64,000 bases of DNA, from NCBI GenBank assembly GCA_004359425.1, contig PTEU01000002.1:661702-725701 (forward strand), given 5' to 3'. This document shows positions 19,837 through 31,052 of this stretch, piece after piece. The stretch is from Ideonella sp. MAG2. GTDB taxonomy: Bacteria; Pseudomonadota; Gammaproteobacteria; Burkholderiales; Burkholderiaceae_C. Position 1 is the stretch's first letter. Each line of letters opens with the position of its first letter. The notes under the pieces are model-generated. The model had not been told where the DNA came from. It worked only from the letters and a program-made list of their open reading frames with translations, and did no database searches. The translations under genes and the position numbers were made by a program.

Positions 19837-20508
19837 ATGGTCGATCTTCCCGGATGGGCATGGCAGGTAGCCCTCTTCGCAGGCGGAGGTCTGGCCCTTG
19901 GCGTGGTGATAGGTGCCATGCTGCGCCGCAAGTCCCCGCCGCCAGCGGCAGCCCCACGTCAGGCCCGTCCAACAGCCTCTGCATCGGCACGCAGTGCGCC
20001 AGTCGCGCTCGCTTCGGTTGACATTCCGCTGGACGATGCCGCACCGCGCAGCCCAGCCCCCAGCGGTACACCGCAGCAACGGTTGCTGGAGCGCTTGCGC
20101 GAGCAGAATATTGAGATCGCCGCCCAGGCCAAAGCGGCGGCCGACCAACATGCGCGCCTCATGAGCGAGCGCCAGCAAGAGCAGCAGGCCGAAAACCTGC
20201 GCCGTGATCGGCAGGTCGAAGAGCTGCGTCAAAACCACTCTGCTGATTTCTCCCACCTCTTGGGCGTGGTGTTTGAGCAGATGGACCGGGTTCAAGTCGC
20301 CCACCATGCCCAGGCTCAAGCACTGAGTCAGGAGCTAGACCGCCTACGCCGCCTCGCCCAGGACACCGACCGAGGTGGCTTGGCGGATGACAACACCGTG
20401 CTTGATGACCCCTTGAGCCGCCAACGCCTGGAGTCGGCTGCGCGGGACGTGCGTCAGGCAGAGTTTGAGGCCACCCGGGCGTTTGAGTCTCTGCGCGAGC
20501 CGCGTTAA
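19837..20508 (+). CDS. Membrane-anchored coiled-coil protein, unknown
   Basis: 223 residues from the ATG at 19837; a TTG one codon upstream (19834) lies at a better distance (9 bases) from the strong AAGGAGG at 19818-19824 and may be the true start. One N-terminal membrane helix (WAWQVALFAGGGLALGVVIGAML), an Ala/Pro-rich linker, then a long Gln/Glu/Arg-rich coiled coil (about residues 75-155). No catalytic motif. The layout resembles envelope scaffold proteins but matches no family I can name. Confidence 0.65.
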   Translation: MVDLPGWAWQVALFAGGGLALGVVIGAMLRRKSPPPAAAPRQARPTASASARSAPVALASVDIPLDDAAPRSPAPSGTPQQRLLERLREQNIEIAAQAKAAADQHARLMSERQQEQQAENLRRDRQVEELRQNHSADFSHLLGVVFEQMDRVQVAHHAQAQALSQELDRLRRLAQDTDRGGLADDNTVLDDPLSRQRLESAARDVRQAEFEATRAFESLREPR

Positions 20509-20833
20509 GGCCTGCGTCGGCATCAGCTCAACGGGGCCACCCAACGGCGCAACACCTGTAGCCACGGGCTCCCACTCAGCCCCGTAGCCTGTACCGGCAC
20601 GCGGCTGCGGCAGGGGTCGGTGATCCTGCGCTCCAACAAGCGCAAGGGCGGTTTGGCTGCCTCGCCAGGCAGCGGTTCAAGAGAGGTTGGGGCCAGGTTT
20701 GAGCGCGGCATGATCTCAGCGATTGCCATGAGTGCAGAAGTTCGTGGGACTGTATGAGGCCGCAACCTTGCATTCAAGCTGAAATTTCGCAGATCAACTT
20801 TGCAAAATTGCATACCGCTGGCAGACTGGGGTC
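20509..20833. other. Intergenic region upstream of LysR gene
   Basis: 325 bases between the coiled-coil gene and the LysR gene. A minus-strand frame (20523-20729, 68 codons from an ATG) exists but lacks a ribosome site and recognisable features, so I do not call it. The last 70 bases are distinctly AT-richer and hold the inverted repeat at 20801-20812, hence the promoter side of the LysR gene. Confidence 0.4.
20801..20812. promoter_or_regulatory. Candidate LysR-type operator
   Basis: TGCAAAATTGCA is an inverted repeat (TGCAA-2-TTGCA) 21 bases before the LysR start codon, in an AT-rich patch. LysR regulators commonly bind such interrupted dyads (T-N11-A type sites) and autoregulate. Assignment rests on position and symmetry only. 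Confidence 0.35.
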
Positions 20834-21766
20834 ATGAGCCCTTTGAACTGGAGCGATCTGCGCATTGCCTTGGCCATTGGCCACACCGGCAGCCTGGGGC
20901 AGGCGGCGCGGGAGCTGAGTGTCAACCACAGCACGGTGCTGCGCCGACTGGACGCCCTGGAAGCCCGCCTGGGCGCACGCCTTTTTGAGCGCTTGCGCAC
21001 CGGCTATGTGCCCACCGAAGCCGGCCACCTGCTGCTGGAACAGGCCCGCCGCATGGCAGACCAGGCCGACGAGATTGAGCGCCGGGTGATGGGGCGGGAC
21101 CGTGAGTTGACCGGCCTGCTGCGGGTAACCACCGCCTTTGTGGTGATGGAACACCTGCTGCCCCAGCCCTTGGCGAGTTTTGCCCGGGCCTACCCCGGCA
21201 TTGAGGTCGAGGTGATGGAAAACGCCTTTTTGGTGGACTTGGCGCGCCGCCGTGCCGAGGTGGCTCAAGGCCTGCTACAGCGCGAGGCCGACGTGGCGCT
21301 GCGCTTGTCTGCCCATGTGGCCGAGCATTTGGTGGGGCGGCGTCTCGGCCCCGCCCCTTGCCAGGTGTTTGCGCTCAGGGGCGCACCCGGCCTGCCCCAA
21401 ACCATCACCCCCTTGAGTCAACTCGTTCGGGAGGCACCCTGGGTGGCCTTCGAGCGTGATGCCCATGCCCGTGTTTATGACCGCTGGATGCGCCAGCACT
21501 TGCAGGCCGCCCAGGTGCGCGTGCGGGTGGACATCTTCAATGCCGTGGCCGCCATGCTGCACACCGGCATTGGCGTGGGCCTGCTGCCCAGCTTTATGCA
21601 GGGCCGCCACCCCGAACTCATCCCCGTCTCTGAACCGATTGCTGAGCTGGAGACGCCGGTCTGGATGCTGACCCACCCCGACCTGCGCGACACTGCCCGC
21701 GTGCGGGCGTTTTTGCAGCATGTCGGTGACGGGATTGCGACCTTGTTGCAAGCCGCACGGCCATAG
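20834..21766 (+). CDS. LysR-family transcriptional regulator
   Basis: 310-residue LTTR. N-terminal winged helix-turn-helix (about residues 5-64) with TGSLGQAARELSVNHSTVLRRLDALEARLGARLFER, the canonical pattern shown here in part, and a periplasmic-binding-like effector domain (about residues 90-300). It lies 69 bases upstream of, and in the same direction as, the iorAB-like genes, which it probably controls; LysR genes are more often divergent from their targets, so this is an inference from proximity. Confidence 0.9.
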   Translation: MSPLNWSDLRIALAIGHTGSLGQAARELSVNHSTVLRRLDALEARLGARLFERLRTGYVPTEAGHLLLEQARRMADQADEIERRVMGRDRELTGLLRVTTAFVVMEHLLPQPLASFARAYPGIEVEVMENAFLVDLARRRAEVAQGLLQREADVALRLSAHVAEHLVGRRLGPAPCQVFALRGAPGLPQTITPLSQLVREAPWVAFERDAHARVYDRWMRQHLQAAQVRVRVDIFNAVAAMLHTGIGVGLLPSFMQGRHPELIPVSEPIAELETPVWMLTHPDLRDTARVRAFLQHVGDGIATLLQAARP

Positions 21767-21835
21767 TGCAGTGCCTCCAATCTGACGGCTCCGCTTCTGC
21801 CACACTGCGCCTCTCAGTTTCTTTGTGAGAGCCTC

Positions 21836-22321
21836 ATGGATCTGACGATCAACGGCCAGCGCCGCCCCCTGGACCCCAACCGGGTACCCTCAGACAAACC
21901 CTCAGACATGCCCCTGCTGTGGGTGCTGCGCGATGAACTCGGCATGACGGGCACCAAGTTTGGCTGTGGCGTCGCGGCCTGCGGGGCCTGCACGGTTCAG
22001 GTGGATGGGCAGGCCGTGCGCGCCTGCGTCACACCGGTCAGCAGTGCCCAGGGCAAGGCCGTCCGCACCATCGAGGCCCTGGGTAGCGGCGACAAACCCC
22101 ATGCGCTGCAACAAGCCTGGATCGACCACCAAGTCCCGCAGTGTGGCTACTGCCAAAGCGGCATGCTGATGGCCGCCGAGGCGCTGCTGCGGGCGAAGCC
22201 CAACCCCACCGAGGCCGATATCGACGCCGCCATCACCAATCTGTGCCGCTGCGGCACCTACCCGCGTGTCAAGGCCGCCATCCAAAGCGCAGCCAAGGCC
22301 TTGCGCGGAGGCCAAGTATGA
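21836..22321 (+). CDS. iorA: 2Fe-2S subunit of molybdenum hydroxylase (IorA-like)
   Basis: 161 residues, the small iron-sulfur subunit of a xanthine oxidase-family enzyme. N-terminal plant-type ferredoxin cluster in [17 protein letters not shown]-terminal helical cluster domain with CGYCQSGM and [12 protein letters not shown]. The two-subunit arrangement without an FAD subunit is that of isoquinoline 1-oxidoreductase (IorAB) and related aldehyde oxidoreductases. Stop overlaps the next start by 4 bases. Confidence 0.88.
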   Translation: MDLTINGQRRPLDPNRVPSDKPSDMPLLWVLRDELGMTGTKFGCGVAACGACTVQVDGQAVRACVTPVSSAQGKAVRTIEALGSGDKPHALQQAWIDHQVPQCGYCQSGMLMAAEALLRAKPNPTEADIDAAITNLCRCGTYPRVKAAIQSAAKALRGGQV

Positions 22322-24612
22322 AACTCAGCCGCCGATCGGTGTTGTGGAGTGGCCTCGGGGCAGCCGGGGCCTTGGTCGTCGGCTGGAGCGGTATGCCGCC
22401 ACGCAGCCGCCTGGGCAAGCCCGACACCCTGCCCGCTGCAGAGGGCGAGGTGGGCCTGAACGGCTGGTTGAAGATTGACGCCCAAGGCCATGCCTTGCTG
22501 GCCATGCCCTATGCCGAAATGGGCCAGGGTGTCCACACCAGTCTCGCCTTGCTGGTGGCCGAAGAGTTGGACCTGCGGCCCGACCAAGTGCACCTGATCC
22601 CGGCCACTCACGATGCGCTGTATGGCAATGTGGCCTTGCTGACCGCCAGCCTGCCCTTCCATCCGCGTGACACCGAGCCCGGCCAGGAAACCACCTCGGC
22701 CCGCTTGGGCCAGTGGATGGTTCGCAAGATTGGGCGCGAGCTGGGCCTGGTGATGACCGGTGGCTCCGCCACCATGGCCGACACCTGGGAGGTGCTGCGC
22801 TTGGCCGCCGCCACCGCTCGCGCACAACTGCTGGGCGCGGCCTCACTGCGTTGGAAGCTGCCGGTGGCCGAGTTCAATGTGGTGCAAGGCGTGATCACCC
22901 ACCCGGCGGGGGGGCACCACGCTCATTACGGCGAGTTTGCAGCGGCGGCAGCCACCACCCCACCCGGAGAGGTGCGCTTCAAGAAACGTCAGCAGTGGTC
23001 CCTACTCGGTCGGCCACAAAAGCGCCTGGACATTCCGGCACGCACCAATGGCCAGGCCCGTTACGGCATTGACACGCGCTTGCCCGGCATGGTGTTTGCC
23101 GTGGTGCGCCATGCGCCCATGCTGGGTGGCACCGTGGCCCGCATGAACAGCAACGAGGTGCTCAAGCGCCCCGGGGTGGAGCGCGTGTTGCGCTTAGGTT
23201 CCGTCGCGGGCTCCACCGAAGCGGTTGCCGTGGTGGGCATCAGCACCTGGCATGCCAAGCAGGCCAGCTTGGCGCTGGATGTGGACTGGGCAGCGCCCCT
23301 GGGCACCGCCCTGGACACTGCGGCCATCCAGCGCAACTTGCTGGCCCAGGCCCAGGCAGCAGCCGAGCAGGAGGCCGGTTTCAGCTTTTATTCGGTGGGC
23401 GACGTGTCGTCCCAACTGCCCGGTGCTGCCCAACGCTTGAATGCCGTCTACACCGCCCCGTATCTGGCCCATGTCACGATGGAGCCCATGAACTGCACCG
23501 CCCAAGTCACCGCCGACGGCGTGCAAGTCTGGGCTCCCACCCAAGTCCCGGGCCTGGCGCGAGCCGTGGCGGCGCGGGTGGCGCAAGTGCCGGAGGACAA
23601 AGTCACCGTCCACATGACCCTGATGGGCGGTGGCTTTGGGCGCCGCCTGGAGGTGGACAGCGTGGCCCAAGCCGTGCGTGTGGCCCTGGAAACCGGTGGC
23701 CGCCCTGTGCAACTGGTGTGGCCACGTGAAGAAGACTTCACGCACGACTTCTACCGCCCCGCGGGCGTGGCCGTGCTGCAAGGTGGGCTGAACGCCCAAG
23801 GCCAGTTGCTGGCCCTGCGCATTGGCAGTGCGGGAGACGCCATCACACCGCGCCACCTGGAGCGCAATGCCCCCTGGCTGGCGGGCCCGGTAGACACGCC
23901 GGACAAGACCACCGCGGAAGGGCTGTTTGACATTCCTTATGCGATCCCGCACCAGCAGATGCGGCATGTGGCCACCCGCAGCGGTGTACCGGTGGGCTAC
24001 TGGCGCTCGGTAGGCCATTCGCATAACGCATTTTTCAGTGAGGGCTTCATCGACGAGTTGGCCCACTTGGGCCGCCAAGACCCGGTAGCCTTTCGCCTGA
24101 GCTTGCTCAAAGATCGCCCGCGCCATGCAGCCGTGCTGCAACTCGCCGCCGACAAAGCCGGCTGGCAGCAAACGCTGCCCAAAGGCCGCGCGCGAGGCGT
24201 GGCCCTGCACGAGAGCTTTGACTCCACTGTGGCGATGGTGATGGAGGTTTCGCTGGAGAGCAAAGCGCTCAAGATCCACCGAGTGGTCTGCGCGGTGGAC
24301 TGCGGCACGGCGGTCAACCCCAGCGTCATTGCCCAACAGGTCGAGGGCAGCGTGGTGTTTGGCTTGAGTGCGGCCCTTTACGGGCGCATTGACATCGTCA
24401 ACAGCGAAGTAAAGCAAAAGAACTTCCCTGACGCCCCAATGCTGAGCCTGCGTGACTGCCCCGTCATCGAGACCCATATCGTGCCCAGCACCTTGCCGCC
24501 CACCGGCATTGGCGAGCCCGCGCTACCACCCGTGGCCCCGGCGCTGGCTAATGCGCTGTTTGCCCTGACCGGGCAGCGCCTGCGCGACCTCCCCTTCAGA
24601 CTACCGGGCTAA
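22318..24612 (+). CDS. iorB: Molybdopterin subunit of IorB-like oxidoreductase (Tat-exported)
   Basis: 764-residue catalytic subunit. The ATG at 22318 overlaps the iorA stop (ATGA) and opens a twin-arginine signal ([11 protein letters not shown] then a hydrophobic stretch), so the folded Mo enzyme is probably sent to the periplasm with its small subunit as hitchhiker. Family features: [18 protein letters not shown] near the N-terminus, [11 protein letters not shown] at the cofactor, and [20 protein letters not shown] at the C-terminus. Electrons would pass to a cytochrome or quinone acceptor. The substrate cannot be deduced; aldehydes or N-heterocycles are family possibilities. Confidence 0.87.
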   Translation: MKLSRRSVLWSGLGAAGALVVGWSGMPPRSRLGKPDTLPAAEGEVGLNGWLKIDAQGHALLAMPYAEMGQGVHTSLALLVAEELDLRPDQVHLIPATHDALYGNVALLTASLPFHPRDTEPGQETTSARLGQWMVRKIGRELGLVMTGGSATMADTWEVLRLAAATARAQLLGAASLRWKLPVAEFNVVQGVITHPAGGHHAHYGEFAAAAATTPPGEVRFKKRQQWSLLGRPQKRLDIPARTNGQARYGIDTRLPGMVFAVVRHAPMLGGTVARMNSNEVLKRPGVERVLRLGSVAGSTEAVAVVGISTWHAKQASLALDVDWAAPLGTALDTAAIQRNLLAQAQAAAEQEAGFSFYSVGDVSSQLPGAAQRLNAVYTAPYLAHVTMEPMNCTAQVTADGVQVWAPTQVPGLARAVAARVAQVPEDKVTVHMTLMGGGFGRRLEVDSVAQAVRVALETGGRPVQLVWPREEDFTHDFYRPAGVAVLQGGLNAQGQLLALRIGSAGDAITPRHLERNAPWLAGPVDTPDKTTAEGLFDIPYAIPHQQMRHVATRSGVPVGYWRSVGHSHNAFFSEGFIDELAHLGRQDPVAFRLSLLKDRPRHAAVLQLAADKAGWQQTLPKGRARGVALHESFDSTVAMVMEVSLESKALKIHRVVCAVDCGTAVNPSVIAQQVEGSVVFGLSAALYGRIDIVNSEVKQKNFPDAPMLSLRDCPVIETHIVPSTLPPTGIGEPALPPVAPALANALFALTGQRLRDLPFRLPG

Positions 24613-24672
24613 GGCCGGGGACGACACGCGACATTGCGCGGCAGAATCACCGCTTTCTCTGCGGAGATGCCC

Positions 24673-25532
24673 ATGAGCAATGAGGTTCGTTTGGCCCACC
24701 CGGCTGAGGTGCTCTTGACCTCCGAGACGCCGGTGACTCTGGCTCGTCGTCGGCTTCTTGGCGGTCTGGCCGGTATGGCTGCCGCGAGCTGGCTGCCTGG
24801 TTGTGCCAGCACCTCTCCAGCCCAACGGCCCGCAGGCCAGCGCAGTGCCGTGGGCCTGCGCGCTCCCAAGCTCGATACCGTTCGGTTCGGGGTGATTGGT
24901 TTGGGCCAGCGTGGCGCGTTCTTGACCCGCACCTTGATGGAGATCGAGGGAGCGGCCGTGAAGCCTATTCGCAGCGGGAGTTCCCGCCAGACCACCCACG
25001 CAACCAGCTCACCTACATCAACGGTGATGTACACACCAGCCTGATCAAGTGCGCCTCGGGTCGCACCATCTTGCTGCAACACGACACGGCCACGCCGCGC
25101 CCCTACACCCGGTTGAATACGGTGGTGGGCACCAACGGCAGCTTTGCGGGTTTCCCCAACCGCATTGCGCTGGAACGCTTTGAAGGCAAAACCTTGATGC
25201 ACAAGAACGGCAAGACCGAGGCCTTCCATGAATGGGACACCCAGATGGAGCCTTGGCAAAAGCGCTATGACCACCCTTTGTGGACTCGACTGGAGGCCGA
25301 GGCCCAGCGCAACGGTGGCCATGGCGGCATGGACTATGTGATGCTCTGGCGCTTGGTGTGGTGCTTGCGCGAAGGCTTGGCCTTGGACCAAGACGTGTAT
25401 GACGCGGCCGCGTGGTCAGTGGTGTTCCCGCTGTCCTGCGACTCCGTCGCTCAGCGGGGCAACGCGCAGACCTTCCCCGACTTCACCCGCGGCCTGTGGC
25501 AGAGCACGCCGCCGCTGCCCATCGTCACCTGA
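24673..25532 (+). pseudogene. GH109-like (Gfo/Idh/MocA) gene with internal deletion
   Basis: Remnant of a Tat-exported NAD-dependent glycosidase of the GH109 (alpha-N-acetylgalactosaminidase-like) family. First frame, from the ATG at 24673 (GGAG 7 bases upstream): twin-Arg signal with lipobox-like GCAST, then the start of the Rossmann fold ([14 protein letters not shown]) as far as EGAAVK at 24963. From 24966 the sequence continues in another frame with [20 protein letters not shown] and the complete C-terminal region to 25532. The middle (by family length some 200 or more residues, including the catalytic region) is absent. The first frame then stops after about 35 non-homologous codons. 3' end overlaps the convergent kinase by 8 bases. 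Confidence 0.85.
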
Positions 25533-28098
25533 TCACAATTTTGTCTTCACGCGGTGGCAGGCCACCGCTGCCGCGATGCGCCAGCAGCCGCGCCAAGGTA
25601 TGCCGCAGGCGCTGGGCATCAATAGGCTTGGTGAGGAAGTCATTCATGCCCGCCGCCAGGGCTTGGTCGCGTTCCGACACCAGCGCCGCAGCCGTCAGCG
25701 CCACGATGGGCAACTGCTCTTTGGAGAAGCGCCGCCTCAGCAACAAGGTGGCCTCGTGCCCACCCATGCCGGGCATCTGCACATCCATGAGCACGGCGTC
25801 AAAGGGCTGGCCCTCATCAAACGCCCGCTGCACGGCCTCGATGGCGGCGTGGCCATCCACCGCCTGCGCCACCTGCGCCCCCCACTCTTCGAGCATGGCC
25901 ACCGAGATCATCATATTGACGGGGTTGTCCTCCACCATCAGCAAGCGTGCACCGGTGATGGGGTCGGCACCGTACCCACTGGTGCTGATGTCCAAGTCTT
26001 CGGCCGAGCCCGGCGGCAGCGGCAACTCCACCCAAAAGCAACTGCCCTGCTCAGGCAGGCTGTGGACGCCCACCTCACCGCCCATGGCCCGCGCCAATTG
26101 GCGGCAGATGGACAGGCCCAAGCCCGTTCCCCCCACACGGCGGGTGGTGGAATTGTCGGCCTGGGTGAAGGGGTTGAAGAGGCGCTCTTGAATCTCCGGC
26201 TCAATGCCTGGCCCGGTATCCACCACCTCAAAGCGCAAACGCTCCGGCGTGAGTGCCACTGCCCGCAAGCGGACTTGGCCATGGGTGGTGAACTTCAAAG
26301 CGTTGTTCAAAAAATTGCTGAGGACTTGCCGCAACCGCACTGGGTCGCCCTCTACCACGGCGGGCAGATCGACCGCACACTCTCCCGTGAAGACCAAGCC
26401 CTTGGTGTCCGCCAAGGCCCCATAGGCCTGCTCCAGGTTGCTGAGCAATTCGTGCAGGTCAAACGCTCGACACTCAATGTGCATCTTGCCGGCTTCGATC
26501 TTGGAGAGATCCAATATGTCGGTGAGGATGCCCGACAGCGTTTCAGCGCTCTCGCTGATCTGCTCAATGTACTGGCGGCGGCGGGGTTCGTCCACATCGG
26601 GCGAGCGGGCCAATCGCGCCAGCCCCAGCAGGGCGTTGAGGGGCGTGCGGATCTCGTGGCTGGTGTTGGCCAGAAAGGCACTTTTGGCGCGACTGGCCTC
26701 TTCCGCATCGTCTCGGGCCTTGGCCAGGGCCTGTTGCACCTGGCGCTGCTGGGTCACATCCTCGGCCAACCAGAGGGTGCCACCCGCCCCAGGCTGGGAA
26801 GGGTTGAGCGCTCGGCCAAAGAGGTGGCAGAGAAAGCGGCTGCCGTCACGGCGTTGAAACACCCGCTCCACATCCACCCGGGCACCGGCCCGCAGCAGGG
26901 GCGCGACCTCTTGGCTGAGGGCCTCGTACTCGTCTTGTGACGGGGCCAACACGCGGGCATGCTGCCCCAGCAACTCGCCCGCAGGCCAGTTCATCATGTC
27001 TTCGAAGCGGGGATTGGCCAACACGATGTGCGAGTGCCGCGTCACAAAAATGCCAATCAAGGCCGACTGCAACACCGCCTCATGCAGCAAACGCGCTTCT
27101 TCGGAGGCGCTGATATCGCGGGAGTAGATGACGAGATAGTCCCGCCCCTCCATCTCGAATCTGGCCGCCGACATCAGCATGGAAATGGTTCGCCCGTCCT
27201 TGGTTCGGAACAACGAGGCCTGCCCTTGCACGCTGTTTTGTGTCCTCACCCGCTCGACCAACAGATCGCGATCTTTGGGCTCAATCCACAGTTGCAACTC
27301 CTGGGAGGTTCGGCCCAGCACCTCGTCTTCACGGTATCCGGTGAGACGGCAGAAGGTGGGGTTCACCATGGTGAAGCGGCCCGACTGCAAATCGGTCAGG
27401 GTGAAGACATCGGGGGCGATCTCGACCAATTGGGACAGCAAGGCCCCTGTGCGCTGCATGGCGCGCTCGGCCTGCTGACGCTGGGTGTCGTCGGTGTAAA
27501 TGGATAACGCCGCAGGGCCGCTGGCAGTATCGACCCGCGCACTGCTGACGCGCACAAACAGCTCGCGGTCGGGCGCGGGCTTGAGCCGATATTGCACCGT
27601 GGGCAAAACCTCCCCCAGTGGCAACTGCTCCAACAAGTCCTGCCGGTCCTGAGCCCGCTTGGCTTCATCGGGCGGGTAGGCATGGAGCAGGTGACGGTGC
27701 TGCATGTCGGCCAGGCTGGCGTGCCCAAACAAGGCCAAGGCGGCCGGGTTGGCCTCCAGCACATGGCCTCTCTGGTGCAGCACCACGGCATTGGGTATCC
27801 AGCGAAACAGATCTTGGTAGCGCAGCTCCGTGGCATTCAAGGCTTGGCGGGCTTCGACCTCCGACGTGGTGTCGCGCAACACCCCCCAGAAACCCAGCAC
27901 TTTGCCCGTGCCGTCTTCACGCCGCTCGATGCCCAACACCATGGCACGGCCCCGGGGTTCGCCCGGCAGGGTCAGCGTGAGCGGTAGCTCGCGCACCGAC
28001 TCTTGGGCGGCCAGCGCATCTCGCAAAGTTTGGGCATGCTCAGGGCTGAGGGCGAGATCGGGCCATTCCCAGAGCGCGCACTTGCCAGGCAGCGCCAC
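25525..28098 (-). CDS. Multi-PAS hybrid sensor histidine kinase / response regulator, N-terminus probably lost
   Basis: 857 residues from a GTG at 28098, the only start in a frame open only up to 28119. No ribosome site is visible. Domains: residues 1-90 are the second half of a PAS domain (ending [15 protein letters not shown]), then three PAS domains (about 88-215, 216-343, 344-455), HisKA with phospho-acceptor His481 ([11 protein letters not shown]), HATPase with DTGPGIEP and [13 protein letters not shown], and a receiver with Asp772 in LMDVQMPG and the Lys of FLTKPID. No membrane segment. Since the protein begins in the middle of a PAS domain right after a truncated pyrF, the original 5' end was probably deleted; the remaining part still has all catalytic motifs. 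Confidence 0.85.
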   Translation of the reverse strand: MALPGKCALWEWPDLALSPEHAQTLRDALAAQESVRELPLTLTLPGEPRGRAMVLGIERREDGTGKVLGFWGVLRDTTSEVEARQALNATELRYQDLFRWIPNAVVLHQRGHVLEANPAALALFGHASLADMQHRHLLHAYPPDEAKRAQDRQDLLEQLPLGEVLPTVQYRLKPAPDRELFVRVSSARVDTASGPAALSIYTDDTQRQQAERAMQRTGALLSQLVEIAPDVFTLTDLQSGRFTMVNPTFCRLTGYREDEVLGRTSQELQLWIEPKDRDLLVERVRTQNSVQGQASLFRTKDGRTISMLMSAARFEMEGRDYLVIYSRDISASEEARLLHEAVLQSALIGIFVTRHSHIVLANPRFEDMMNWPAGELLGQHARVLAPSQDEYEALSQEVAPLLRAGARVDVERVFQRRDGSRFLCHLFGRALNPSQPGAGGTLWLAEDVTQQRQVQQALAKARDDAEEASRAKSAFLANTSHEIRTPLNALLGLARLARSPDVDEPRRRQYIEQISESAETLSGILTDILDLSKIEAGKMHIECRAFDLHELLSNLEQAYGALADTKGLVFTGECAVDLPAVVEGDPVRLRQVLSNFLNNALKFTTHGQVRLRAVALTPERLRFEVVDTGPGIEPEIQERLFNPFTQADNSTTRRVGGTGLGLSICRQLARAMGGEVGVHSLPEQGSCFWVELPLPPGSAEDLDISTSGYGADPITGARLLMVEDNPVNMMISVAMLEEWGAQVAQAVDGHAAIEAVQRAFDEGQPFDAVLMDVQMPGMGGHEATLLLRRRFSKEQLPIVALTAAALVSERDQALAAGMNDFLTKPIDAQRLRHTLARLLAHRGSGGLPPREDKIVIR

Positions 28099-28108
28099 AT
28101 CATGGAAT

Positions 28109-28828
28109 TCACGAGGAGTTCACGATGATGGGCGCGTCCGGACGCCAAGCGGCCGCCACGGTGGCTGCGGCGTCGCCGCCCTGCGCCCCAACCCCGGGAA
28201 TCAGCAAGGGCAGATGGGGGGCGAGCTCACGCACCCGCGCCAATTCCTGCGGAAAGGTCGCGCCCACCACCAAGCCCAGCCGCTGGTCGCGGTTCCAGGC
28301 ACCGGCCGCCAACTTGGCCACATGCTCATACAGCTTGTCGCCATGTGCCAGGGTTTGCGCCTGCAAGTCAGAGCCCCCCGCATTGGAGGTGCGGCACAGC
28401 AGAATCAAACCCTTGCCGTCGTACTTCAAATACGGCTCTATGGAGTCAAAGCCCATGAATGGCGACAAGGTGACGGCGTCTGCCTGGTAGCGCACAAAGG
28501 CCTCGCGGGCGTATTGCTCGGCGGTAGAACCGATGTCACCGCGCTTAGCATCCAAGATGACCGGCACATCGGGCGCAGTGCGCCGGATATAGGCCATCAG
28601 CTCTTCGAGTTGGTCTTCGGCGCGATACCCCGCAAAGTAGGCAATCTGCGGCTTGAAGGCGCACACCAAGTCTTTGGTGGCATCCACGATGCGCGCGCAG
28701 AACTCAAAAATCTTGCCCGCATCACCCTTCCACGCGCCAGGGAAGCGGCTGGGTTCGGGGTCCAGGCCCACGCACAACAAGGAATCGTGGCGGTCGGTGG
28801 CCTGGGCCAGCATGCGGGCAAAACTCAT
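28109..28828 (-). CDS. pyrF: Orotidine 5'-phosphate decarboxylase, C-terminally truncated
   Basis: Type-2 (mycobacterial-like) OMP decarboxylase, last step of UMP synthesis. 239 residues with the family body intact: LLCVGLDPEPSRFP, CAFKPQIAYF, and the catalytic Asp/Lys cluster ILDAKRGDIGSTA. The chain ends at PIIVNSS followed by TGA. In the family this segment continues as SSRAI(L)YA plus a final helix, about 30-35 residues more, and the Arg just after the serines lies at the phosphate-binding end of the barrel. Activity is therefore doubtful. Lies 17 bases after purB; upstream context is normal. Confidence 0.85.
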   Translation of the reverse strand: MSFARMLAQATDRHDSLLCVGLDPEPSRFPGAWKGDAGKIFEFCARIVDATKDLVCAFKPQIAYFAGYRAEDQLEELMAYIRRTAPDVPVILDAKRGDIGSTAEQYAREAFVRYQADAVTLSPFMGFDSIEPYLKYDGKGLILLCRTSNAGGSDLQAQTLAHGDKLYEHVAKLAAGAWNRDQRLGLVVGATFPQELARVRELAPHLPLLIPGVGAQGGDAAATVAAAWRPDAPIIVNSS

Positions 28829-28845
28829 GGGGGGGTCTCTTTGGG

Positions 28846-30309
<1,464 letters not shown>

Positions 30310-30437
30310 TCACCGCTGCCGCCCGAATGCAGGCTTGCAAACGCTTCGATAGAATCGCCACCAGAATAAGAAAAGCCTCTTGAGCTCTTCATCCCCTCTT
30401 TGGACACTCGCTGCGGTGACCCCGCGGCGTGCATTGC

Positions 30438-31052
30438 ATGAAACTGATCGCTTCACTCACCAGCCCCTACGTTCGCAAGGTTCGCGTTGTGCTGGCCGAG
30501 AAAAAGCTCGACTACCAGTTGGTGCTCGAGGATGTCTGGGCCACAGACGCCGTGCTCACCTCCAACCCCCTGGGCAAAGTGCCTTGTTTGGTGATGGAAG
30601 GTGGCGAAGCCATTTTTGATTCACGGGTGATCGTGGAGTACGTGGACACCCTGTCGCCCGTGGGCAAACTGCTGCCCTCCAGTGGGCGGGAGCGTGTTGA
30701 GGTGCGCACTTGGGAAGCCCTGGCCGATGGCCTGCTGGACGCCGCCATCCTGGCGCGCCTAGAGCAAACCTGGCCCGGCCGCAGCGAGGCCCAACGCTCG
30801 CAGGCTTGGGTGGATCGTCAGATGAGCCGCGTCCACAGTGCTCTGAAGGCCATGAGCCATGGCCTGGGCGACAAGACTTTTTGCGTGGGCATTTACATGT
30901 CCCTGGCCGACATCTCTGTGTGCGTGGCCTTGGGTTATTTGGACTTCCGCTTCCCACAGCTTGATTGGCGCGGCGACTACCCCAACCTGCACAAGCTCTA
31001 CGACAAGCTCTCGGCCAGGCCGAGCTTTGCCGACACTGCACCGCCGGTCTGA
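30438..31052 (+). CDS. Glutathione S-transferase family protein
   Basis: 204 residues from the ATG at 30438. N-terminal thioredoxin-like domain (KLIASLTSPYVRKVRVVLAEK) with the cis-Pro of KVPCLVM and Ser of FDSRVIVEYV for glutathione, then an all-helical C-terminal domain (about residues 85-200) with the N-cap motif SLADISVCVALGYLDFR. Ser in TSPYVRK is the likely active residue. Resembles the YibF/stringent-starvation-like group. 3' end overlaps the convergent gene by 55 bases. Confidence 0.87.
   Translation: MKLIASLTSPYVRKVRVVLAEKKLDYQLVLEDVWATDAVLTSNPLGKVPCLVMEGGEAIFDSRVIVEYVDTLSPVGKLLPSSGRERVEVRTWEALADGLLDAAILARLEQTWPGRSEAQRSQAWVDRQMSRVHSALKAMSHGLGDKTFCVGIYMSLADISVCVALGYLDFRFPQLDWRGDYPNLHKLYDKLSARPSFADTAPPV

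Noticed and set aside
20523..20813. Minus-strand frame of 68-96 codons upstream of the LysR gene
   Set aside because: No ribosome site, no signal or domain, unconvincing composition; kept only as intergenic description.
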